DNA from: Micromussa lordhowensis
Taxonomy: Eukaryota; Cnidaria; Anthozoa; Scleractinia; Lobophylliidae
Direction: 5' to 3'
Assembly: GCA_964020085.1 (NCBI GenBank)
Contig: OZ026608.1
Span: 2,179,481-2,243,480 of the forward strand
Length of the DNA stretch: 64,000 bases
This document shows, piece after piece, positions 47,741-57,762 of the stretch. How positions within the stretch are numbered: position 1 is the first letter of the stretch; each line of letters starts with the position of its first letter. A program made the position numbers and the translations under genes. A model generated the notes under the pieces. That model saw nothing but the letters and a program-made list of their open reading frames with translations, was not told the DNA's origin and ran no database searches.

Positions 47741-50700
47741 ATTTAAAATTTTCGATCTTCAGTATGGAGCATATTTATCTTTCTAATCCACAGTAGGAAA
47801 AAAAATTCCACTAGAGTGGTTCTCGCAAGTTTTTTTTGCTAACCAACACGGCTAGACAACTTCTGACTGGACAATACAAGTTTCAAAAGGAACGAAATAT
47901 GTCTCCCCGACAGAACGTTCATATAGATTTTGTAAACATGATGGCAATGATCACGAAGAAAAAAGCGACATCAGAATTTTGGGTCTCCAACGGGCGAAAG
48001 GTTTTTGGCTTGGTTTTGGTTTTCGGTTTTTGATGCATGCACATATTTGCTTCACAGGTGTTTACACTAAAAAATTATCTTTCTCTACTATACGCTTATT
48101 TAGACCGGTCAAAAATGTCATTCCTTTCCAGAGACATGGACAAAGCCGAACGGATTTTTGGCTAAGTATTACAAAAGGCATTGCATTGATCTAGACGTTA
48201 AGTATTGTTCGTCGATGTACTATTCCGAAATATTTGATAAATATGCAGTACTTAATGTCACACATGGCACGTTCTTAATTCTCTGATATTTCCATGTTCA
48301 AATCAATTTTGGCAGTTCATCAGACAGAGAGGTGTAAATTATATTCAAAGTCTACCGTCAGTTATTACATTCGTTTTATCTTGATTAGTATTTGATAATT
48401 ACAATTTCGCAAAGAAAACCAAATTGAATTACATAAATCAAGACGGAAATGACAATTCATATATTCAAAACCAGCAATGAATAAAACAAAAATTCATTAG
48501 GGTAAATTTAGCTTTAAGAATTTTTAAAAGCTGCATTTAGCATTACTTCCATTTTACACTTTGTATCGAGGATTTCTAAAGCCTCGAAAAATATACAAGA
48601 AACTTGAAAACGCAACGATAATTGCTTCATTTGTAAAACAGTACTCGCAAATGATAGGAACCTATCAAGAATTAATAATAAGCTTAAGTAATCGTGGAAA
48701 CGCCAAAAATTAAAAACACACTCTTTTTCTTGTAAGAATACACTTTATACGTATAACAGTTGAGACAACTCTTTGTTGAAAATTTGTAAATACAATACAA
48801 TTTTATGTTTTCAACTAAACCATATAAAACTAGCCAAAGAACAACAAAAACAACACAAGCCGTATGTTGATGCTATTTTGCAAGAAGTTATGTGTGTCAT
48901 ATCAGGCTAAATTTCCTGCAGTCTCCCTCCAAAATTACTTTAACACCATACGTGTCATGATAGGACAGATGAAAAGGAAATGCCATACGTTATAATCTAA
49001 GGATATTCACAAGAACATTTTAAGCCTAAAATCGGCAAAAAATAAAACTATTCAGCCAGGAGAGGAAAACCGTATTCTTTAAAAAAATAACGAGTGTTGA
49101 TAAACGTGAACGCCTTTGACTCGGACTGCTTTGGACTTTCACAAAAAAAAAACATGCCTCACAACACGACAACGAACCACACCTTAGCTGAAAAATTGCC
49201 TTCTTGTCACCAAACAGATTTTAGAACTTTCGTGTTCAAGGAATCAGACCTAGCAAGCTCAGGAATTCTTTAATGTCGTTCAGAGAATACAATAGTCGTG
49301 TGCGTCTCTTGAATATTCTAACCGGTAAAACAACCACGAATCTAGCCTGCGCGTAACGCCGGTATGTCATAACATCTCAGAGATCGAGGGTCTAGGTCAA
49401 ACGAGTCCCCGGGGCTTATTTGACAAACTGTCTCGGGTTTTCTGACATTTTTTGCCTAGTTATCGCTGCCCTCGCGCCGTTATAGATTTTTCCCCTCCTC
49501 TCCCTTTACTCGTTCTTTCGACCCTCTGCCTTAGCAAAATCTCGCTGCCCATAACTTAGTTGCGCTAAGGTGGTAAGTGGTTGTATTGACAGTGAAAATG
49601 GTCTACTACTTTTAGAATCTGTTAGAATCTCAGAATGACTTATTCACTACAACGGCTCGTATTTAAGCACTTCTTTACATATTTATAAACTATATCGGTG
49701 ATCATCAAACGTAAATAAGTTCGTTTGGATTTACGAGGTAGTTTCAGCTGTCCTAGAGCTCAGGGACAAAAGAATATAAAATAATCTTAGTTATGTTACT
49801 TGTGCAAAATTCTGTATTCTAAGAAATAACTTATATCAGGGAATCTCAAACAGTTAAGAAAAGGGATGTACATCAAGAAAGAGCGAAAGAGCTGAGGTTT
49901 AAGATGAGTAACGCACTGATTTTAAACAAATTGAGAACTAAAAACTGTGTTGAAAACAGGTTTTAATAACATACAGAAAATATATTAGTGTGCAAGTCAT
50001 GTTTTCCTTGAGAAGTGCAAGTATTACCTAGTCCAAAATAAATACTTCGTTAACTTTTCATTGAACAGGCAACAGACTATTTAGAAAGCTTGCCATCTTA
50101 CGACAGTGGGCTAAATGGAAGAAATTACTTTTTTATAATCTACGACAGCTGAAACTCAGTCTGCAATTAAGACAAGTTTACTACAAAAGTACAATCATAT
50201 GCTGTGAATGAATGCCTATTCCAAAATATGCTCCTACATTCTACATTCCATGAGCTGTCAGTTTATGTTATTTCCGCCGTGTTTACACTGTATAGGAAAT
50301 TCGCGGTAACGATAATGCATCGTTAAAAATGTGGAAATTATTCTGATGAATAAACATTTCATTTTGTACCTTAAATCAACTAAATGTAAACATATCAAAA
50401 GCACGGAAACCTCCCATATCGATTTAAATATCTACAACTTGCAGTAATACATAATTTAGATCATTACTGATCTTTCGTCTTTTTACATGTATTTCTGCCT
50501 CTGCTGCAACAGCGCTAAAACTGGCCCAAGAAAGGAAATAAAAAGAAGGAAAATGGCAACTTAACTGACATAGTTTAATAGCAATATAGGCTAAGCCAAA
50601 TAACGTTGTTCCAATATAGTCGCCTCTGACTTTTGAAATGCAAAATATAATTATCATCGCATCCGACTCAAATTATTTTAGATTTAAATTTTCTCTGCAT

Positions 50701-50794
50701 TTTATTTTGTAGCAAACGATTACAGTGAAAATTGCCGAAACAAGTCTTCTTTAAAAATCAGAAGCATTGTGTTAATTGTGTCTAAAACGTTAAC

Positions 50795-51165
50795 TTTAAC
50801 TTGTCTTTCGCAGTGGAGACCTTTAGAAGTATCTTATATACTACTTGTGTTATCCCAGTTTTTAGACAATACACTTTGTATCAACACGCTTTATATCCTA
50901 ATTGTTCTCACCGCTTTGACCAAGATAACTCTTATATATCTTATATACTGCTTTGCATTATTCCAGGTTTTAGACAACATACTTGATTGTTCTTAATTTT
51001 TCTCACTGCTTTGACCAAGGTAACTCATATTTGTGATATACGAGTTAACTCAGCTTACATGCCATATATACTAGTTGAGTTATTCCAGTTTTCAAACAAG
51101 TCGCTCGATATCAATACGATTTGCATCTTCATTGTTCTCGAGGCTTTAACCAAGATAATACTTCT
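50795..51165. repeat. Three imperfect tandem units of about 110-120 bp
   Basis: Each unit carries a TTATTCCAG-TTTT(A/C)(G/A)ACAA part and then TGTTCTC..GCTTT(G/A)ACCAAG(A/G)TAA. The middle unit has a deletion in its second half. They lie 240-600 bases beyond the 3' end of the receptor at 51,404-52,390. Confidence 0.75.
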
Positions 51166-51403
51166 TAAGCCCAGGTCGGAAAATAGTTTTTCAAGATTAC
51201 ATTTGCATCTTTCTCACAACCGCCGTTGATTGATTGTTACTTTGGCTTGCAACTAACTTTATTTCTTCGTACAATAGTTTGAAGATTGAAGAAATCTCGT
51301 TAACGTGCAAATGTTGTTGATGTCGACAAAGAGAAGAGTGACTTGAAAAGACCTCTGCTTAAGTGTTAATAGAGAGTTCAAGTAATAAGCGCGAAGTGTC
51401 CAT

Positions 51404-52390
51404 TCAGGTACAGCTAACACAGTTTTTCAGGCCAGTTTTCAACTCTTTATGCAAACTCCCGTATAAAAGAGGGTTTATCGCGCTATTGGCAATGGGGAAG
51501 ATGTTAGCAATGGTAAAAATGTACAAAGAAGATTCCAGTTTCTTTAAGTCGCCATACGTAAGCCAGAAAAACACGACATGTTGAGGAAGCATACAGATGG
51601 CATACAAGATAACTAGACCTGTTAACATCTTGGACATGTTGTTCTCTCGTCTTCGTCTTTGTCTCATACTGGCGTTCATTACGTTTGCAATAGAATTGTC
51701 ATCATTGTTCATGGCCGACGAACTTGGTAATACGCGAGCACGGCTTTGCTTCACCTTGACAACTGTAGCAATGGACAGAAAAGCAATTATCACAAGTGGG
51801 AAAGCGTATTGGATAAGAAAAATTGAAACCCAGTAAACCTGACTGTAGAGTTTGTCGCCCGGCCACACCTCGTCACAGAATACCTTGTCTTGATACTTGG
51901 CGGTTTTCGCCACAAGAAAAACGGGTAAGCCCGTGAGTAAAGACGACAACCAGATAACAGATACTACAATAGCTGTTGTCTTCACAGTCATTCCGACGCG
52001 AACGTGAAAGGGGCTAGCTACAGCCTTGTAGCGTATCACAGCAATACACAGCAGCGTTTCCACGGTGGAACAAAGACATGCTGGGAGGACAATATATGAA
52101 AGCTTACATACGGCATCACCCATTTCCCAGCTGTAGTTGTTCTCGAAAAAGGAGAGCTGGGTCGGAGCGTAGAGTGCCACAAAAATAAGATCTGCGGCAG
52201 CAAGGTTTAACACCAGAAAATTGGCTGTAGTTCGTAACCGTTGCTTCACAACGATGACTAGACACACCGCGCCATTCCCCAAAATACCGAAAACTAAGAT
52301 CGTGGAGAAGAGGATGCGAAAAACCCATTTCATAGTTGGGGTTGTCAGGTCATTCCAAGCATCAGGTGAAGACGAGTTCGTTGAGCTCAT
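51404..52390 (-). CDS. Class A GPCR, 328 aa, single exon
   Basis: Start chosen at 52390 (MSSTNSSS), which gives an N-terminus with glycosylation sites; the frame further upstream lacks an ATG. Visible marks: GNGAVC in TM1, NLAAADL in TM2, a Cys before TM3 (DAVCKLSY) paired with VFCDEVW in loop 2, and IRYKA in place of DRY. Loop 3 has an RQRRRREN run, TM6 has AICMLPQHVVFFW and TM7 has NPLLY. It shares TM5 and TM6 text with the + strand receptors at 26.6 and 38.1 kb and is probably a local paralogue in opposite orientation. Loss of both acidic residue and Cys context at the DRY site suggests altered G-protein coupling. Ligand unknown. Confidence 0.9.
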   Translation of the reverse strand: MSSTNSSSPDAWNDLTTPTMKWVFRILFSTILVFGILGNGAVCLVIVVKQRLRTTANFLVLNLAAADLIFVALYAPTQLSFFENNYSWEMGDAVCKLSYIVLPACLCSTVETLLCIAVIRYKAVASPFHVRVGMTVKTTAIVVSVIWLSSLLTGLPVFLVAKTAKYQDKVFCDEVWPGDKLYSQVYWVSIFLIQYAFPLVIIAFLSIATVVKVKQSRARVLPSSSAMNNDDNSIANVMNASMRQRRRRENNMSKMLTGLVILYAICMLPQHVVFFWLTYGDLKKLESSLYIFTIANIFPIANSAINPLLYGSLHKELKTGLKNCVSCT

Positions 52391-53704
52391 GTTTTGCTTG
52401 ATACCGGCTACCGTGTCAAGTATCTCAAGTGAAATCGGACAAGGCACTGGACTCTAGGATTTTAGCTTGATCACAATGAACGAGGAACTCCTAAATGATG
52501 ATCTGAGCGTGCGAAGTCTCTCAAGCAAGTGGCGGACTTGACACAATCAACAAGGTTGAGGAATAGCTCTTTTGTAAAAATGACAAAATGCCCAGCACGG
52601 GTAGAAGAGAGGTGCTCTATTTAAAAGCTTTGTCTTAAGATGTAACCATCAAGGCGACTCGCTCTTTAGTGTGACGGAAACTTTTAATGATCAGGTATTT
52701 AAGAGGTACGATACAACAATATGCATAAAGATCAGCATCTTGTCCCCGCCTTTAGTCAAACACTGAATCAAAAATTAAAACAGTACGAGTAATTAGTTGA
52801 CATCAGCACGACAGAAAAATTCTACTCCGCAGATATGACTCAGAAAAAAAACATGCGAAGTAACAAGTACTTAGTAGGCAGCTGTCTTTAGCAATATCTT
52901 GAGACAAAATTGGCGGCTGCTTGAAATGCAAGAGCTGTGAGATCTCTATCACCTGCCGATCTCTCATGAAAGTAGAGCTTATTTGAATAGAAACACAACC
53001 GCACATTTATCAGCCACATCTTAAATAATCAGCTTTTTGTCATCTTAGCTGCCTATATGAAAAGGACACATTGGAAACACGGTTTTTAAAGGCCATGTGG
53101 TCACACAAGAAATTCAGGGAAATGTTAAGTTCTACTAAGACTTCTGTTATCATCTGATAACAATTGCCGTTTTTTCAAAAAATTAAAACTATAACAAAAA
53201 AAACAGCAAAAAGTCATTTTCGATATATTAAAATTCAAACTTGGCTCTGAGGCTTGGGGAAGAAAACAAAACAAATCACATCAAGGTCTGGGGATGAATA
53301 ATTAATTTCCTTCGTTTTATTCCCCCAAGCCTCAGAGCCAACTTAGAATCTTAAGATATCGAAATTGGCTTATTAAAGCTTTAACTTACAGCAGGGAATC
53401 GTTTTGCAATTAACTTTTTCAAAATAGAATGTACCTTAGCGGCTTATTCAAAAAGAATATTTGCGTTAACAGTATTTAGTTGACCTTAACAGACACCAAT
53501 GCGTCACAGGTAACGTAGCACGTTTTCTATTCACAGCCACAGAGTACACAGTTTTGCGATATTTACAGTAGGGCACGTGACGGGTTTTAACAGATCTTTA
53601 ACAGTACGGAAAGAGAATTTAAAGAACATAATACAACTGACTCAGAACGCATAAATTACGTTGTACCTATTCATATGGCGGGTGGATGCTGTCAAAATTA
53701 GTAA
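52391..53704. other. Upstream region of the minus-strand receptor; no gene
   Basis: Presumed promoter and 5' UTR of the receptor in the first few hundred bases; no defined motif found. A hairpin MITE lies at 53,217-53,376. The remaining frames are short and unsupported. Confidence 0.4.
53217..53376. repeat. Hairpin MITE, TCGATATATTAAAATTCA family, copy 2 (diverged centre)
   Basis: It shares TTTCGATATATTAAAATTCA and GATATCGAAATTGGCTTATTA ends with the copies at 39.6 and 60.4 kb. The inner stem is different (TTGGCTCTGAGGCTTGGGG / CCCCAAGCCTCAGAGCCAA). Confidence 0.85.
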
Positions 53705-54016
53705 TACCAAATTGAATGGCGATTTACCAAAATGAATGGATCACGTTTAAATTGAATGGCTCACCAAACTGAATGGCTCGTTATAAATTGAATGGCATAC
53801 TATCAAACTGAATGGCGATTTACCAAAATGAATGGATCACTATTGAATTGAATGGCGCGTTACCAAAACGAATGGATCACGTTAAATTGAATGGCTCACA
53901 AATGGAATGGTTCATCGTAAACTGAATGGCATACTTCCAAAATGAATGGCAAGTTACCAAAATGAATGGATCATGTTCAAATTAAACGGCGATTTACCAA
54001 AATGAATGGATCACGG
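53705..54016. repeat. Minisatellite, about 20-bp units with GAATGG core
   Basis: Some fifteen units of the form AAATTGAATGGCTCACCAA or CCAAAATGAATGGATCACG. A higher-order pattern shows: GGCGATTTACCAAAATGAAT recurs at about 53,718, 53,815 and 53,990. Confidence 0.9.
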
Positions 54017-54702
54017 TTGGATGACCCACCGCGAATTGAATTCCTGGCTACGCTCAAGGAGCCTGGGATAGACTGAAGTCCTCTGGGGTTTTCGCGCCCT
54101 TCAAGAAACATGGCGGCCAGAACTCCTTGTAATGCAAGCCAGAGATAATTAATCGGAAATCCAACCAATATTTCGGTTTTGGATGGAGTCTTACTTTCAA
54201 GATTGAAAAGATGTGACATATAATTGCCATTAATGAAGTCAGTACTTCTTTGAAAGGAATGCTTCAGGTGTTTTGACTGTACTGTCAAGTGAACCTCTAC
54301 AATGTGATGTAAACATCAGGCTTTCAGATTACAGTATTTTATTTCATTTTCATGCTAAAACTTCAGTGAACAATCAAGGAAAACATATTATGCTGTACAT
54401 GTGATGAACATTCTAGTTTCTTGTCCACTTTATATTTCTTGATTTAAGGTTAAAGAGAGTCTTGAACACAATATCAGAAATAAAGTTCAGTTATCTTGCT
54501 ATAAATGTTATCACCTTACTTTTTCCGGTATGCTTGTTACATGTACATTTCTCGTGCTGTTCTTGAAATAGTTAACATTTCCTATTACAAACAAATCCAA
54601 ATATCTGATTCCCTCTTTGAGATGCACCTGCAGGGTAATATGGTAGTTGTATTCAATGATACAAGTCCAAGACTTAGCAACATTAAATACAACCACCATG
54701 AT

Positions 54703-54850
54703 TCTCTGTAGGTGTGTCTCATATAGCCTGAAATCATCTCCCGCCCTCAGCCTTCCACGGGCAAGAGACGGGTCTCTCGCCCAGGGAAGGCTGAGGGCGG
54801 GAGATGACTGACATTTCAGGCTATATGAGACACACCTACAGAGAATCATG
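54703..54850. repeat. Near-perfect palindromic element
   Basis: ATTCTCTGTAGGTGTGTCTC..TATAGCCTGAAATC at the left mirrors the right arm down to GAGACACACCTACAGAGAAT. The inner arms TCTCCCGCCCTCAGCCTTCC and its inverse surround a loop of about 30 bases. Hairpin MITE. Confidence 0.9.
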
Positions 54851-56034
54851 GTCTCATAGAGAAAATTAGGCAATCAGATCCTTACAATATCCAATAAATA
54901 CAGATGTTTTTATTTGCGGCTAAGATTGACAGGAAGTGATAAAAGCTCTAGTCTGCATGTACAGATCAATTCCATGACAATCACTGAGAGAGAGGGGATC
55001 AACCAAACTAAGAAGTCTGAACATCTCTTGATCACTGAGAACTGATTGTGTCTCAGGGACATCAACTGGGTGTTCTCACAGGGTTCCAGCTGTGGCAACA
55101 GCCCATCCCAGTCAATTCCATAAGCTTCTACTTCATTCTAACGTACACATTATGAACATAACATTACACACAACTGGAATGATGTTTATAATCAGATGGG
55201 CTTTTAGTCCAATTGAACGCTTCTTTATATGCATGTACAAGAAAATTGCATTTGTTATTTCATCTTTTGAATAAAATCTCAATTTTTTTTCTTTTGCCGC
55301 CTATAATTATCAAGCACAAAAAACCGCATGAATTGAAATAAAATGTATTTCTAAAATGGTTATTTGTTCACACTGTCAAGAGGTTGAAATGTTGAGAGGT
55401 TATATGAATGACTGGTTGTTTGACAAGGACAGCACCTAAAAACGTATTCAACTTACAATTGAGTGGTTGAATAATATTCATATTGAATAATTTAATGCCT
55501 TTTCTCTGTGCTTCTCACAGTATGACAATCTCACCTCGGAAAGTTGATCATAAACTTCCTCTGCAGGTAGCTGGCCAGATCCTCTCATCTGAAGCAGGCC
55601 TAAAATGTACAGTTGCATTGGTGGTCTTTGGCCTGCAGTTCTGATGCGATGCCACAGATATCCTTCCTTCCAAACTGACAGATGCTGATTAATTCGTGGT
55701 TTATACACATAATGCAGTGCAAACAAATCTGACTCGCTTGTAGGGTCAAGAACACCACATCCTTCAAGATGATAAACAGACTGTAATAGATGTACAACAC
55801 CCCATCATAGACATCTTGCCAGAGCCTCTCAATGCGCTGATTATGCACACTGCGCCCGGCAATCATGCTTCCTCTGCCTGGACCACGATTTGGGTGCTGT
55901 AGCATGAAGAGGGACACTCCAACATTGTCTCCCCCTTTGTCCGATCTAAGCCTTGAAGGTAGCCCATACATACTGACAGCTTCCATAAACAAGTTGAGCA
56001 CCGTTTGAGCACGGTTATTTGTATTGCACATTAG

Positions 56035-56405
56035 AAAATACCCCAAAGCAAATACGCACGCTGATTGGTTCAAAACCGTGTTTCTATAACTCGATAGAAA
56101 CACAGAACTAGCATGAGCTGTTGACGTAATGATGGCGCGAACAAAGAGAATCTACATTTTGATAATCAAGGAAACAAGTTGTTTCTCTTTTTCTTCGTTG
56201 CGGTATTTTCTAAAAGAAATAGAAAACATGTTCTCCGTGTTCCTATCGAGTTATAGAAACACTCGTGAAAAGTTTGGGAGAACTCAAAAAAGCTGTGGAA
56301 ACACTCGCCTGCGGCTCGTGTTCCCACAGCATTTCTCATTCTCCCAAACTTTCACTCGTGTTTCTATAACTCGATAGAAACACGGCACATGTTTTCTATT
56401 TCTTA
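56035..56405 (-). mobile_element. Foldback MITE, GAAACAC family, copy 2, inside a coding exon
   Basis: Same family as 4,050-4,378 in opposite orientation. ATTAG stands at both borders (56,030-56,034 and 56,406-56,410), a 5-base target duplication. The insertion separates VYL from CNTNNRAQ of the integrase core. Confidence 0.85.
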
Positions 56406-57186
56406 ATTAGATATACAGGGATGCGTGTGTAGCCATCAACACCTCCATGAACAACTAGTCTCCACCTGAATAATACGTAGGATATGTTCAAACTGGCATA
56501 ATGTTACTTTTTGGACATGTCACCATAATTACTATTGACATCAATCCATCACTGCATTATGTTTATAACGAACACTTATGGTGAAGCATCAACCTTTTAA
56601 ATCAGTGCTCCACTACTGTAGCATGAATTTCAGCCGTCTGCTTTACTTGCTTACTCCCTCAAATTGGGAGTAAGCAACCAGGGAAACAACTGGAACTCAG
56701 GCTACTAACACAGAAGAATCAAATACCCCTTTAACTTAAATTAACAGTGATGATCCATTCTCATGTTCTGGCAAACATTATTGGAGATAAGTAGGCAGCG
56801 GTGAACACATCTCACTCAAAACATTCACTTGCCAATTCTGAGGGCATCCGCGATATCTTGAACACCAAGATCATAAAAGAGGAAGTACTTCAGCTGCTCT
56901 CTACTTATGTCAAATTTTGGTCTTCCTGGGCGCCCGCTTAAGTGTACTGGTGCATTATAACCAGATGAATGAAGAAGATTTTCGCAGGTTGCAAGGCGAG
57001 ACAATATTGAAGTGATACTCGCAAACAGATCGTTCAAGTAGGGATTAGTTCCTGCCAGAACAAGAACGTAACGACAGATTTGTTCCAGCCAATATACTAT
57101 AGCCTCAAGCAATTCATCGGACAAGTACGATTGTAGCTGCCTCGACACATCGAGCAATGCGTTTCTAAGTTGCACGAACAACTCGT

Positions 57187-57294
57187 TAGCCTGCGAAAAC
57201 AGCCGTCCTTCTTCGCTCCCGGCCCGAGTCGCGTCCTTCTCGCGAAACGCCACTCGGGCCGGGAGCGAAGAAGGACGGCTGTTTTCGCAGGCTA
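57187..57294. mobile_element. 108-bp hairpin MITE with 9-bp target duplication, in frame in an N-terminal coding exon
   Basis: The ends TAGCCTGCGAAAACAGCCG and its inverse are perfect, and ACAACTCGT stands at both borders (57,178-57,186 and 57,295-57,303). The terminus TAGCCTGCG and the 9-bp duplication are shared with the element at 14,205-14,440. Together with one duplication it adds 117 bases, 39 codons, without a stop. Confidence 0.9.
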
Positions 57295-57591
57295 ACAACT
57301 CGTCCGCCATGATAAATTCACTTCATCCGCGGAAGACTGGATCAAATGTTAGGAATGTTAGTCTATCCCAGGCTCCTTGACAACCTCGTTCCCAGGGTAC
57401 TCTCTCTACCTCGAGAAAGTACCTGGTTACGGCTGGTCACGTGTCTATGCAAGCAAACCAAAGCCGCACAGAGGGTGGGTCCTCAACTTAATTTTGTCGA
57501 CACTGTCTAGGGAGGTGAAAGTTGCGCTGCTATACAGACGTTATTTTAAAAGCGAAGCAAGTTTGATATTTGTCAAAGATCCTGCCTGACA

Positions 57592-57660
57592 ATAGCCTCC
57601 TACGCAGACGCTCTTTGGGCTCGTCACGCAATATTCCTCCCCCACGAACGTCTGCTGAAA
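57592..57660 (+). repeat. Repeat upstream of the helicase gene (CGCAGACGCTCTTTGGGC)
   Basis: TAGCCTCCTACGCAGACGCT..TTTGGGCTCGTCACGCAA here is echoed downstream of the helicase at 60,203-60,250 as CCCCCTATGCAGATGCTC..TTTGGGCATGTCATGCAA, in the same orientation. It could be a dispersed MITE or sub-terminal sequence of a larger transposon. Confidence 0.5.
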
Positions 57661-57762
57661 CGAATGGGTTGTTTAATTAGACCAATCACAGCGGACTTCC
57701 CGATCAAGGCAGCGCACTTTGAACCTTGATCAATTTTCGCGCGCGACGTTGTAAGAAACAAA

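Larger units (their letters stand above)
47251..51403. other. Intergenic or 5' intronic region, no further exon found
   Basis: Contains the second CCTCCGG-type MITE (47,385-47,740) and a tandem repeat at 50,795-51,165. The rest is AT-rich with only unsupported short frames. Upstream exons of the minus-strand gene may lie here but none could be shown. Confidence 0.4.
55478..57310 (-). pseudogene. Broken integrase-core (rve-type) DDE gene with two MITE insertions
   Basis: Exon 1 (57310-56829) ends in a helix-turn-helix-like part (GRPKFDISREQL..DIADALRIG). Later text gives the integrase core: VVHGGVDGYTRIPVYL (first Asp), [10 protein letters not shown] (second Asp), [17 protein letters not shown] (Glu), then [15 protein letters not shown] and [12 protein letters not shown]. 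These match the integrase-core proteins common in cnidarian genomes. Breaks: a MITE at 56,035-56,405 splits the core; one base is missing near 55,773 (frame change after YYSLF); and the exon between the helix-turn-helix and the core, including the usual HMDGNHK part, is not present between 56,470 and 56,828. A second MITE at 57,187-57,294 is in frame. The promoter would face that of the helicase gene 450 bases away. Confidence 0.75.

Noticed and set aside
52391..52447. N-terminal extension of the third receptor
   Set aside because: The upstream frame begins with GTG; the ATG at 52,390 is the first in frame.
53705..54016. CRISPR array
   Set aside because: The units are continuous, diverged tandem repeats with no distinct spacers, in a eukaryotic context.
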